DNA of 60,954 nucleotides from Sedimenticola hydrogenitrophicus (lineage in GTDB: Bacteria > Pseudomonadota > Gammaproteobacteria > Chromatiales > Chromatiaceae): contig NZ_JANIOA010000029.1 in NCBI RefSeq assembly GCF_025175675.1, positions 1 through 60,954 on the forward strand. The letters are read 5' to 3'. Shown here in pieces: positions 19,164 to 27,749 of the stretch; the first letter of the stretch is position 1; each line of letters opens with the position of its first letter. The position numbers and the translations under genes are program-made. The notes beneath the pieces are model-generated. The model was not told where the DNA came from and searched no databases. It was given only the letters and a program-made list of their open reading frames with translations.

Positions 19164-20689
19164 CCATCGACAAAGCACTCGAAGCAAAGATTCTTCGCTA
19201 TCACTTCGTGGAACAGTGGGGCGTGAACACCATTGCCCGACAGCTGGGTATTCACCATTCTGCCGTTGACCGCGTGCTTGCTCAGGCGGGCTTGCCCAAG
19301 GCCGAACGCACCCGCCAAGCCTCGATTGTCGACCCCTACCACCCGATGATCATCGAGACGCTCGCCCAGTATCCCCGGCTCACCGCCGCGCGCCTGTATT
19401 CCATGGCGCAGGCGCGTGGCTACACCGGGGGGGCGAGCCAGTTTCGGGCGCATGTCGCGCAACTGCGCCCGCGCAGGCCCAGCGAGGCATATCTGCGGCT
19501 GAAGACGCTGCCGGGTGAACAAGGACAAATTGACTGGGGACACTTCGGTCACGTACAGATTGGCCGGGCAAAGCGCCCCCTGATGGCCTTCGTGATGGTG
19601 TTGAGTTGGAGCCGGCAGATCTTCCTGCGCTTCTATCTCAACCAGCGCATGGACAACTTCCTGCGTGGTCATGTGGCGGCGTTCAACGCCTGTGCCGGCG
19701 TGCCCAGGGTACTGCTGTACGATAATTTACGCTCCGCCGTACTCGAACGACAGGGTGATGCGATCCGCTTTCATCCCACCCTGTTGGACCTGTCGGCGCA
19801 CTATCGCTTCGAACCGCGTCCGGTGGCGCCGGCGCGGGGTAATGAAAAAGGCCGTGTCGAGCGGGCAATCCGCTATATCCGCGACAGCTTCTTTGCCGGG
19901 CGTCCCTGGTCGGATGTTGACGACTTGAATGCGCAAGCCGACGCCTGGTGCTCAGGCTTTAGTGCCAATCGCCCCTGTCCGGAAGATCCAAGTATCAGCG
20001 TGCGCGAAGCCTTCGAACAGGAGCGCAGGCAACTGATCGGATTGCCGGATAATCCCTATCCGAGCGACGAACGTCTCGAAGTGAGTGTCGGCAAGACCCC
20101 GTATGTTCGCTTTGATCTCAATGACTACAGTGTGCCGCACACACAGGTACGACGCGCCTTGACGGTACAGGCTTCACTGAATCAGGTGCGGGTGCTGGCA
20201 GGCACTGAGGTGATCGCCGAACATCCACGCGCTTATGGCAAGGGCGAGCAGATCGAAGACCCAGCCCATCTCGAAGCGCTGGTCAGCGCCAAACGCGCCG
20301 CGCGTCATCATCGCGGCCAGGATCGACTGGCACAGGCCGCCCCATCCAGTCGTGCGCTGTTACAACAGGCCGCACACCGCGGCACCCCGCTGTCACGTGC
20401 CACCGCCGAGCTGGTGCAACTGCTCGATGACTACGGCGCGAGCGAACTTGAGCAGGCCATCGCCGAGGCGCTCAACAACGATGTACCCCATCCCAGCGGT
20501 GTGCGGCAAGTCCTCGAACGCCGGCGTGAGCTACGCGATCGACCACCACCGATCACGCTGACGCTGCCCGACAACGATAAGGCGCGCAACATCGTTGTGC
20601 GTGCGCCTTCGTTGGCGCTCTATGACCAACTCAACCCCGATACCGATGATGACCCTGAACCGGAGCAAACTGATGACGACATCCTCTGA
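19160..20689 (+). CDS. istA: IS21-family transposase IstA
   Basis: The DDE recombinase of the element. An N-terminal helix-turn-helix (TIARQLGIHHSAVDRVLAQ) is followed by the catalytic core: first Asp in GEQGQIDWGHFG, second Asp in VLLYDNLRSAV, Glu in GNEKGRVERAIRY, and a C-terminal beta-barrel region. TTG at 19160 is preferred because AGGAG lies about 8 nt upstream and the codon overlaps the accessory gene stop. ATG codons at 19061 and 19112 are alternatives. It overlaps istB by 17 nt. Length about 509 residues, normal for the family. Confidence 0.92.
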   Translation: MTIDKALEAKILRYHFVEQWGVNTIARQLGIHHSAVDRVLAQAGLPKAERTRQASIVDPYHPMIIETLAQYPRLTAARLYSMAQARGYTGGASQFRAHVAQLRPRRPSEAYLRLKTLPGEQGQIDWGHFGHVQIGRAKRPLMAFVMVLSWSRQIFLRFYLNQRMDNFLRGHVAAFNACAGVPRVLLYDNLRSAVLERQGDAIRFHPTLLDLSAHYRFEPRPVAPARGNEKGRVERAIRYIRDSFFAGRPWSDVDDLNAQADAWCSGFSANRPCPEDPSISVREAFEQERRQLIGLPDNPYPSDERLEVSVGKTPYVRFDLNDYSVPHTQVRRALTVQASLNQVRVLAGTEVIAEHPRAYGKGEQIEDPAHLEALVSAKRAARHHRGQDRLAQAAPSSRALLQQAAHRGTPLSRATAELVQLLDDYGASELEQAIAEALNNDVPHPSGVRQVLERRRELRDRPPPITLTLPDNDKARNIVVRAPSLALYDQLNPDTDDDPEPEQTDDDIL

Positions 20690-21497
20690 TGCTGATCCGA
20701 TCTTACGCGGCGACCTAAGGCAACGCGCTGCCGCGCTGAAACTGCATGGCCTGCTGGCCCACTGGGATGAGACACCCGAGGCCGAATGGCCCTGGGTGCG
20801 CAGCCTCATTGAATGGGAAGAGATCGAGCGCAAGCGTCGCGGACTTGAACGGCGCCTCAGTGCGGCGCACATCGGGCGCTTCAAGCCGCTGGCCGACTTC
20901 GATTGGGGTTGGCCGACACAGTGCGACCAGGCCGCTGTATCCGGGTTCATGACCCTGGGCTTTATCCAGCAGACCGCCAACCTCATCCTGGTTGGACCCA
21001 ACGGCGTCGGCAAATCCATGATCGCACAGAACATCGCCCACCACGCCGTGATGCAAGGACATAGCGCGTTGTTCGTCAACGCCGCCCAGATGCTGGGCGA
21101 CCTGGCGGCGCAGGATGGTGACAACGCACTGCGGCGTCGGCTGAAACACTATGCCCACCCGGACGTCCTGGTGATCGACGAGATCGGTTATCTCTCCTAC
21201 GGCAATCGCCACGCCGATCTGTTGTTCAACATCATCAACCGCCGTTACGAACTCAAACCCACGATCGTGACCACGAATCGACCGTTTGCCGAATGGAGCG
21301 AGGTGTTCCCGAACGCCGCCTGCGTCGTGTCAATTGTCGACCGACTGGTGCATCACTCAGAAATCCTCGTCATCGAGGGTGGGTCGTATCGCATGAAAGA
21401 GGCCAAGGAGCGCGCCACCAGGAAGAAGAAATCGCCCAAACCCCGACGGGCCGTTCCCGCGAAGGCGACGGACAAATCTCCGGCAGGAGAAAAATGA
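20673..21497 (+). CDS. istB: IS21-family helper ATPase IstB
   Basis: AAA+ ATPase that helps IstA assemble on target DNA. Walker A NLILVGPNGVGKSMIAQN, Walker B VLVIDEIGYLSYG, and the sensor segment TIVTTNRPFAEWSEVFPNA are all present. The tail is strongly basic (RKKKSPKPRR). ATG 20673 follows the coupled overlap with istA; upstream in-frame ATGs exist. 274 residues, normal length. Confidence 0.93.
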   Translation: MTTSSDADPILRGDLRQRAAALKLHGLLAHWDETPEAEWPWVRSLIEWEEIERKRRGLERRLSAAHIGRFKPLADFDWGWPTQCDQAAVSGFMTLGFIQQTANLILVGPNGVGKSMIAQNIAHHAVMQGHSALFVNAAQMLGDLAAQDGDNALRRRLKHYAHPDVLVIDEIGYLSYGNRHADLLFNIINRRYELKPTIVTTNRPFAEWSEVFPNAACVVSIVDRLVHHSEILVIEGGSYRMKEAKERATRKKKSPKPRRAVPAKATDKSPAGEK

Positions 21498-21703
21498 CCA
21501 TGTCGATGAAAGTGACCCGCTTATACACTTACTGGTCGCCCGCCGAAGCTCAGACCATCATCGAGTTCCTGGATCGATTGCGAGATCAGCTCTGGGATAC
21601 CTACGGTGACCAGATCATCAGTCTCCTGCAGGAAGCTTCCGTCTCTCAGGACGTTGACGAACTACAGGCCAAGCTTGAGTTCGACGACGACATCGAGTTC
21701 TAG
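21494..21703 (+). CDS. Small IS21-associated ORF (69 aa)
   Basis: Starts in an ATGA overlap with the istB stop, which implies translational coupling. Sequence features: LYTYWSPAEAQTIIEFLDRL and an acidic tail LEFDDDIEF. It is predicted mostly helical with no signal peptide or membrane segment. Function unknown; the position inside the element suggests a transposition accessory or passenger. Confidence 0.6.
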   Translation: MTMSMKVTRLYTYWSPAEAQTIIEFLDRLRDQLWDTYGDQIISLLQEASVSQDVDELQAKLEFDDDIEF

Positions 21704-21838
21704 CCAGGACGGCTAACGTGCGCGAACGATGGTGTCAGTGAGCCACCATGCCTAGAGGCGGAAACAGGTCGCGGCAAATAGTCGCGGTTTTACTCCGGCA
21801 ACAACACGTGGTCACCCCCAAAATGAGTACCCTCTCGA

Positions 21839-24794
21839 GAAACACCCCCACGGGCGTGGGGAAGACCCATTTATTTTATGTTTAATCTTAATCATTGAAG
21901 AAACACCCCCACGGGCGTGGGGAAGACGTGAGCGCGCTTGTAGGTTTCCGATGCTGCCCGGAAACACCCCCACGGGCGTGGGGAAGACATTGATCCCGCA
22001 CCCCGGACAATACACGTAGTAGAAACACCCCCACGGGCGTGGGGAAGACGGGCGCACTGTCACCACAGTAAAAAAGGGTTCAGAAACACCCCCACGGGCG
22101 TGGGGAAGACTTGGGGGTGACCACGTATGGTCGCAGTGTCACCGAAACACCCCCACGGGCGTGGGGAAGACTCGCCGGGGTGGTCATAATCGGCGGACTG
22201 ATCAGAAACACCCCCACGGGCGTGGGGAAGACCGGGTGGCAGGCAGCACCAAGCACCGAAAGATGGAAACACCCCCACGGGCGTGGGGAAGACACGGCCG
22301 GCGGCTCGTCGTGGCGGAAGATCACGGAAACACCCCCACGGGCGTGGGGAAGACCGGTAGATGAAAATCAACTTCGAGAGGTACTCAGAAACACCCCCAC
22401 GGGCGTGGGGAAGACGGGCTGGCGGCAATCGTGCCGGAGTCCTATAAGGAAACACCCCCACGGGCGTGGGGAAGACTGGGGTGGTATATAGTGCAGTCAC
22501 ACACACACAGAAACACCCCCACGGGCGTGGGGAAGACTTCCGACCGCTACCAGAATCGGTAATCACGCAAGAAACACCCCCACGGGCGTGGGGAAGACTT
22601 TACGGGTCGGGTCTGTCTGAACGCCGCCTTGGAAACACCCCCACGGGCGTGGGGAAGACGTGAGTACCAACCCCATCAAAGTACTCGACCTGGAAACACC
22701 CCCACGGGCGTGGGGAAGACAGGGGTGACCGGTAGGTTTTGGAGGCCGGGTCGGAAACACCCCCACGGGCGTGGGGAAGACACAACTACATCAAAGCAAC
22801 CCGAAAGCAGATCAGAAACACCCCCACGGGCGTGGGGAAGACCCGTTTCGTATCGTCCAGAAGGACATAATTATAGAAACACCCCCACGGGCGTGGGGAA
22901 GACGCGGGGAGCTGGCCGACGACCTCCAGTAGATCGGAAACACCCCCACGGGCGTGGGGAAGACGGTGACCAGCAGCGCTTGTAGGGCGTTTTTCAGGAA
23001 ACACCCCCACGGGCGTGGGGAAGACTCGACAAAATCACCCGCGACAACATCATAGACAGAAACACCCCCACGGGCGTGGGGAAGACCGCCACTTCACCCC
23101 GGTTCCGCCCCTTGCCTTGGAAACACCCCCACGGGCGTGGGGAAGACCTTTACTGGACACATTGGTATTGCTTCAGGATAGAAACACCCCCACGGGCGTG
23201 GGGAAGACCGGTGGTAGTCAATGATACAGCCGGCGTATGTAGAAACACCCCCACGGGCGTGGGGAAGACCCGCCTGGCTGCCTAGTACCTGTCTGGAGGT
23301 AAGAAACACCCCCACGGGCGTGGGGAAGACTACGGCGTGGCCCTGCTCTCGCAGATAGCGATAGAAACACCCCCACGGGCGTGGGGAAGACTGGAAAGAG
23401 GTTGCATATACCGACCTTAGCTAAGAAACACCCCCACGGGCGTGGGGAAGACTCCGCGCCGCTGATGGCCCGCCGCCTGGTGGTGGAAACACCCCCACGG
23501 GCGTGGGGAAGACTAAAAGAGCTAGGGCTACAGAAAACCGTATGTAGAAACACCCCCACGGGCGTGGGGAAGACTCTGCCTTATCAGCCCGAGCTTTTGC
23601 AGCCTCGGAAACACCCCCACGGGCGTGGGGAAGACGGACCATTGTTTTCCACCGTTCAATAGAACATAGAAACACCCCCACGGGCGTGGGGAAGACACCA
23701 CCATCAGGACAAGTGGCATAGTATGTTAAGAAACACCCCCACGGGCGTGGGGAAGACCTGGGCTTGATCTCACGGAGGTCCTTTTCGTAAGAAACACCCC
23801 CACGGGCGTGGGGAAGACCCAGGAGACCGGGTTAATGCCGTTGCTTGCAGGGAAACACCCCCACGGGCGTGGGGAAGACGAAAAATATAGCTCTTGCCAG
23901 CAAACGCCATCGGAAACACCCCCACGGGCGTGGGGAAGACTTGGCGCAGTATCGACCAGCCCCGTTCCTTATGGAAACACCCCCACGGGCGTGGGGAAGA
24001 CCCAGCAACGCCTGGAAAGGCATGGTAAGCGTAAGAAACACCCCCACGGGCGTGGGGAAGACCAGGAAAAATATAGCTCTTGCCAGCTAACGTCAGAAAC
24101 ACCCCCACGGGCGTGGGGAAGACCTCACAGCGGCAATGTGGGCCGCCATTGCCGCAGAAACACCCCCACGGGCGTGGGGAAGACATTTGAGAAGAGGCGC
24201 TGACCCGGTCGAACGTGGAAACACCCCCACGGGCGTGGGGAAGACACCTCCAGGGCCCAGGCCTCATAGTCGGCGCTAGAAACACCCCCACGGGCGTGGG
24301 GAAGACCAGGCGGCCATCCAGACGGAGCTGGCCGATCTGGAAACACCCCCACGGGCGTGGGGAAGACCCGGCTGCCGACCGTTCGGCGGTAAAGCGGATG
24401 GAAACACCCCCACGGGCGTGGGGAAGACTTGACGATAAAGGCGAGTTGCTGTGGATCTTGAGAAACACCCCCACGGGCGTGGGGAAGACCCATATATCAG
24501 GCATGTTCGGATCACCACCACGGAAACACCCCCACGGGCGTGGGGAAGACGGCGCCACCATGCGGGTCACGTTGCGGTTGATGGAAACACCCCCACGGGC
24601 GTGGGGAAGACTGAGTCCGGCGTTGCGGGTGGTGCTGTGATGGGGAAACACCCCCACGGGCGTGGGGAAGACGATTGATCGGTTGGTCAATGCGATCACC
24701 GGGCGGAAACACCCCCACGGGCGTGGGGAAGACGTGAACACCATCGGCGCCCGCCACGCCTTCGCGGAAACACCCCCACGGGCGTGGGGAAGAC
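21839..24794 (-). CRISPR. Type I-E CRISPR array, leader-proximal half (49 repeats, 48 spacers)
   Basis: Same 28-nt repeat as the block at 15746, at a constant 61-nt period, with all 48 spacers 33 nt long. The leader-proximal repeat is 24767-24794, next to cas2. With the IS removed, the combined array has 93 repeats and 92 spacers. Related spacers include 23880-23912 with 24063-24095 (offset by 3 nt), 22477-22509 (opposite-strand relative of 17604-17636), and 22111-22143 (overlapping the IS-split spacer on the opposite strand). Confidence 0.98.
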
Positions 24795-24841
24795 ACCAAC
24801 ATATTGTTAAAGATCTCAGCCTCAAACACAAGATAGGCTAT
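24795..24841 (-). promoter_or_regulatory. Short CRISPR leader between cas2 and the array
   Basis: Only 47 bp, AT-rich, lie between the cas2 stop and the first repeat. In transcript sense it ends GATCTTTAACAATATGTTGGT next to the first repeat. A weak IHF-like match (TATCTTGTGTTTG, two mismatches to the consensus) is present. Any promoter would have to lie here or inside the cas2 3' end, or the array may be read through from the cas operon. Confidence 0.6.
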
Positions 24842-25129
24842 TTAGAGGGATTTCAGGGTTTCAACTACCAGTTGTAGCCCTGACAAGGTTGTAAGATTCT
24901 TTTTCGTCGGCCCGATAGTTCTTATTTCATACCCTGGCGCGGTTGGTAGTGAGCGAAACATGACTATTCCGGATTCAGGAGGACAATGTCTGTACAGATA
25001 ATCAATGACGGTTGAGGCGACCGAATCCCTAATACCGGATACGAATACATTTGGCTTTGGCTCGACAAACCAGAGCTTCATACGTCCGCGCACGGCGGGG
25101 GGAAGATCATTTGCGATAACGACGAGCAC
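24842..25129 (-). CDS. cas2: CRISPR-associated protein Cas2e
   Basis: A 95-residue type I-E Cas2, the central dimer of the Cas1-Cas2 spacer integration complex. It shows the subtype start MLVVIANDLPPAVRGRMKLW and the strand NVFVSGI. The segment GYEIRTIGPTKKNLTTLSGL matches the I-E-specific C-terminal region. The start overlaps the end of cas1 by 23 bp. Last gene before the leader. Confidence 0.94.
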   Translation of the reverse strand: MLVVIANDLPPAVRGRMKLWFVEPKPNVFVSGIRDSVASTVIDYLYRHCPPESGIVMFRSLPTAPGYEIRTIGPTKKNLTTLSGLQLVVETLKSL

Positions 25130-25982
25130 GCTTATCCCCCAGCACGTCTGGTATGTCTTCGGCCAGTTTCGCCAGCAGGTCCATCTCGATAACCCGCTGA
25201 CGAAAGGCAGCAGATACCTTGTGCTTATCGTACCGGCCTGCCAGATCGCGAGTTAGGGAGAAGGCAAGATCAATACATAGGTGTTCCTTGTACAGGTCGG
25301 CCAGGTCATAGACTAACGGCAAGGGACTTCCCGAGTGGATAAAGCCAACATGGGGCAGGTAGCCCATGCTGTGCACCGCAGAACAGAGAATACCGTACAA
25401 CGCGGCATTGGCGGCGGTGAGCACCTGATTGGTGATGTCACTCAGGTCGAACTTTCCGGGGGTGAAGTTACGACCTTTCCAGCCAACCTGATACTCCTCG
25501 GCCTTTTGTTGGTAGAGAGCACGGACACGGTGACCCTCCATCCCCATCATCTCCTTGAGGCCTTTGCCATCCAGATCGGCTTCGGGAAAGCGGCGGGCAA
25601 ACATTCTGCGCGCCACTTCCAGTGACTTTTTCGGGTTGGCCGACAATTCAATCTGGTGCCTGAGGTTGCGGGTATCCGCTGTGGGTAGAAAACCCGCAGC
25701 ATAGAACAGTAGCGTATCCTCACCCACCCAACAGACTGAGCAGTTAGCCGCCACCGCTGTTTTGATCGCATCGTGTGTGACCGTGGTGCCGGGTCCGAGG
25801 AGCAGGGTATTGAGGGTCGCCACCGGCAGGGGTACAACGTTTCGATCGGCATCTATCCATTTGATGCTGCTGTCGTCGATCTCCAGCCTCCCACGCTCCA
25901 GGTAGATAAACGGATATTTATCCTTGACCCGCGGTAGGGAATCCCGTGTTACCTTGACGAACAGACGCTGTCCCGCTGCCAT
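25107..25982 (-). CDS. cas1: CRISPR-associated integrase Cas1e
   Basis: A 291-residue type I-E Cas1. The metal-binding residues of the family are present: Glu149 in MMGMEGHRVRALY, and His216 with Asp226 and Asp229 in GFIHSGSPLPLVYDLADLYK. The N-terminal beta domain (FIYLERGRLEIDD) and the helical catalytic domain are complete. It lies 5 bp after the cas5 stop. The adaptation genes look functional. Confidence 0.96.
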   Translation of the reverse strand: MAAGQRLFVKVTRDSLPRVKDKYPFIYLERGRLEIDDSSIKWIDADRNVVPLPVATLNTLLLGPGTTVTHDAIKTAVAANCSVCWVGEDTLLFYAAGFLPTADTRNLRHQIELSANPKKSLEVARRMFARRFPEADLDGKGLKEMMGMEGHRVRALYQQKAEEYQVGWKGRNFTPGKFDLSDITNQVLTAANAALYGILCSAVHSMGYLPHVGFIHSGSPLPLVYDLADLYKEHLCIDLAFSLTRDLAGRYDKHKVSAAFRQRVIEMDLLAKLAEDIPDVLGDKRARRYRK

Positions 25983-25987
25983 GGCAA

Positions 25988-26698
25988 TTACTCCCTTTTT
26001 TGAACCGTAACCCGCCGATCCCGATATTTTTTCCGTTCCCCAAATTGCAGAGGCACGTCATTCAGGATCAACACCTCACCATCGTGTTCACCCTGTAGTA
26101 CCCGGAAGACAAACGAACGGTTCTTCTCAGCAGATAGCACCTCAGCGGCTTGCAGTGCCTCGGCTGCAGTGTCAAATACACCTTGGCCAATGAATTCGGT
26201 TGGCGCACAGTTCTTGCGACCCAGGTAGAGATCCCAGACCGGGCTGGACAGCGCTTGTACTACCTCATCGACCATTGCCAGCGGGGCCTGCAGGGCGACG
26301 GCATAAGCCATCTCCTGCAGGTAGTAGCGGTAGGTCATTTTTGTGCCACCGCCAACGGCCTTTTTCCCCTCGCTGGTTTTCGGGATCAACAGACCTTCCC
26401 ACGGGTCACGGTCATCATAGCCGCTGCCAACCATGTGAAAATCCCTTAGCAGTGGCTGCCGGTGCTGCGTGTTGCCATTCCTGTCCTTCGGCACATAGGC
26501 AACCAGTTGCATGTCCAGATCGGCCCACGCACTGAGCCATTGCGCTTCCTCGCCACCAGCGCCGCGGGCACAACAGAGTAGGCCCAACACGCCGGACTTG
26601 GTAGGAAAATCGAGGCTGTCGCGACGGCCAAATTTCGAGTCATGCCCCCATGACTGCAAGGGCGCTTCCAGCCAGAGGAGCAGATAGGGATCGCTCAT
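25988..26698 (-). CDS. cas5e: Cascade subunit Cas5e (CasD)
   Basis: A Cas5e of about 236 residues, the subunit that holds the crRNA 5' handle. The start LLLWLEAPLQSWGHDSKFGR and the segment DSLDFPTKSGVLGLLCCA are the family signature, and the C-terminal part DVPLQFGERKKYRDRRV closes the RAMP fold. ATG 26698 is preferred, with AGGTG upstream; a GTG at 26710 overlapping the cas7 stop is possible. Confidence 0.94.
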   Translation of the reverse strand: MSDPYLLLWLEAPLQSWGHDSKFGRRDSLDFPTKSGVLGLLCCARGAGGEEAQWLSAWADLDMQLVAYVPKDRNGNTQHRQPLLRDFHMVGSGYDDRDPWEGLLIPKTSEGKKAVGGGTKMTYRYYLQEMAYAVALQAPLAMVDEVVQALSSPVWDLYLGRKNCAPTEFIGQGVFDTAAEALQAAEVLSAEKNRSFVFRVLQGEHDGEVLILNDVPLQFGERKKYRDRRVTVQKRE

Positions 26699-26706
26699 AG
26701 GGCACC

Positions 26707-27735
26707 TCACTGAACATGGCTTTGCAGTGCGGTGACGAGGTCATCGATGCTGAAATTTTCATCCTCACCCCAGTCATAGCTGGCCTGCTTGCCAAATAGG
26801 GAGCCAGAGAGTTTCTCCTTCTTGTCCAGGTAACTCTTGAGAGTCTCGATGCTGGGTTGCGAATAGCCGCCATCCTTCGCCTTGACTGCCGTTTCAAACG
26901 GCACCTGCAGGCGCTGCCCCTTGCGTACCATGACCCGTGCAAACTCCCAGGGGCTAGCGCCGGACTGGGTGGTTTGGCGGGCACTGGGGACGGCGACATA
27001 AAGTGCCTGGGTAAATGCCGCAATGGCTTTTTTGAGGTCATCCTCACCCAAAGACTGGGCCAGTTGTCCCAGGTCGAGGCTGATATAGCGGTAATAGGTC
27101 GCAGAATTGAACTCCAGGCTGCCCATATGCGCCGAGCCTGGCTCGGTTTGCAGGTCATCCAGGGCGGTGAAAAATTCCACCTCATTACTCACTTTGTGGG
27201 TGGAGATGGCATGGGCGAAGGAGGCGGCCGCCTCGACGTTCATATCGGCTGCCTTGGCTACCATGCGGCCAAACAGGGCGATATCCAATGCGTCCACCGC
27301 TGGGTTGATCGCTTTCTTTGCAACTTTGGCGAGCTCTTTTTCTTTTAGCGTGGATTCATCAAACTCATGTTCTTTGGCATATTCGGCGAAGGCCTTGGCC
27401 TCTGTTCCGCTGATAAACAGCAAGGTATCATCAATCAACAGATCGGCCATCTTCTTTCCGCATGCCGCTGCCTTTTCCTCGTCGGCCCCGGACTCAAGGC
27501 AGGCTTGAGTGAAAAGCCCTTGGGCCTGTTTGGTACGCGCCGCTAGCTTGACGCCAAATTTCTGCATCTCCTGACGAACCTGCCGTTTCCAACACTGCGA
27601 GCTGACGCGGGCGCGGGTCACCCCACCCACGATGGCGGTCTTCGGCGCCCCCACGTCATCACGGTTTAGACAAGTGACGGGGAAGGATTGCAGGATATGG
27701 TATTCGAAGCGGGTGTTGGTATATGCGTTAGTCAT
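26707..27735 (-). CDS. cas7e: Cascade backbone subunit Cas7e (CasC/Cse4)
   Basis: A 342-residue backbone protein that polymerises along the crRNA. The typical N terminus is present: FEYHILQSFPVTCLNRDD, then GAPKTAIVGGVTRARVSSQC. Also seen are a Lys/Glu-rich thumb and a late GASPWEFARVMVRKGQRLQ region. Length is normal. It follows cas6e by 14 bp, which differs from the E. coli order, where cas7 follows cse2. Confidence 0.95.
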   Translation of the reverse strand: MTNAYTNTRFEYHILQSFPVTCLNRDDVGAPKTAIVGGVTRARVSSQCWKRQVRQEMQKFGVKLAARTKQAQGLFTQACLESGADEEKAAACGKKMADLLIDDTLLFISGTEAKAFAEYAKEHEFDESTLKEKELAKVAKKAINPAVDALDIALFGRMVAKAADMNVEAAASFAHAISTHKVSNEVEFFTALDDLQTEPGSAHMGSLEFNSATYYRYISLDLGQLAQSLGEDDLKKAIAAFTQALYVAVPSARQTTQSGASPWEFARVMVRKGQRLQVPFETAVKAKDGGYSQPSIETLKSYLDKKEKLSGSLFGKQASYDWGEDENFSIDDLVTALQSHVQ

Positions 27736-27749
27736 ATTGAATTTCCTTT

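Larger units (their letters stand above)
18402..21806 (+). mobile_element. IS21-family insertion sequence inside a CRISPR spacer (3405 bp)
   Basis: The ends are imperfect inverted repeats beginning TGT: TGTAAGTGCCGACG on the left and TGTTGTTGCCGGAG on the right (reverse complement), matching at 31 of the first 39 positions. The flanks carry a 5-bp duplication CGTGG (18397-18401 and 21807-21811). It encodes istA and istB plus an accessory cysteine-rich protein upstream and a small ORF downstream. The reading frames are all intact, so the element may still be active. Confidence 0.95.

Noticed and set aside
16966-22921. Possible self-targeting spacers against genes of this window
   Set aside because: By eye I found no spacer with a convincing full match to any gene here; a proper search is needed to be sure.
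15746-24794. Two independent CRISPR arrays
   Set aside because: Same repeat, same orientation, and an exact 33-nt spacer is restored when the IS21 element is removed, so it was one array.
15824-24877. Dozens of open reading frames in both arrays encoding repeated peptides such as HPHGRGED, TPPRAWGR and SSPRPWGCF
   Set aside because: They are translations of the CRISPR repeat in different frames; the period and the spacer structure show the DNA is an array, not genes.
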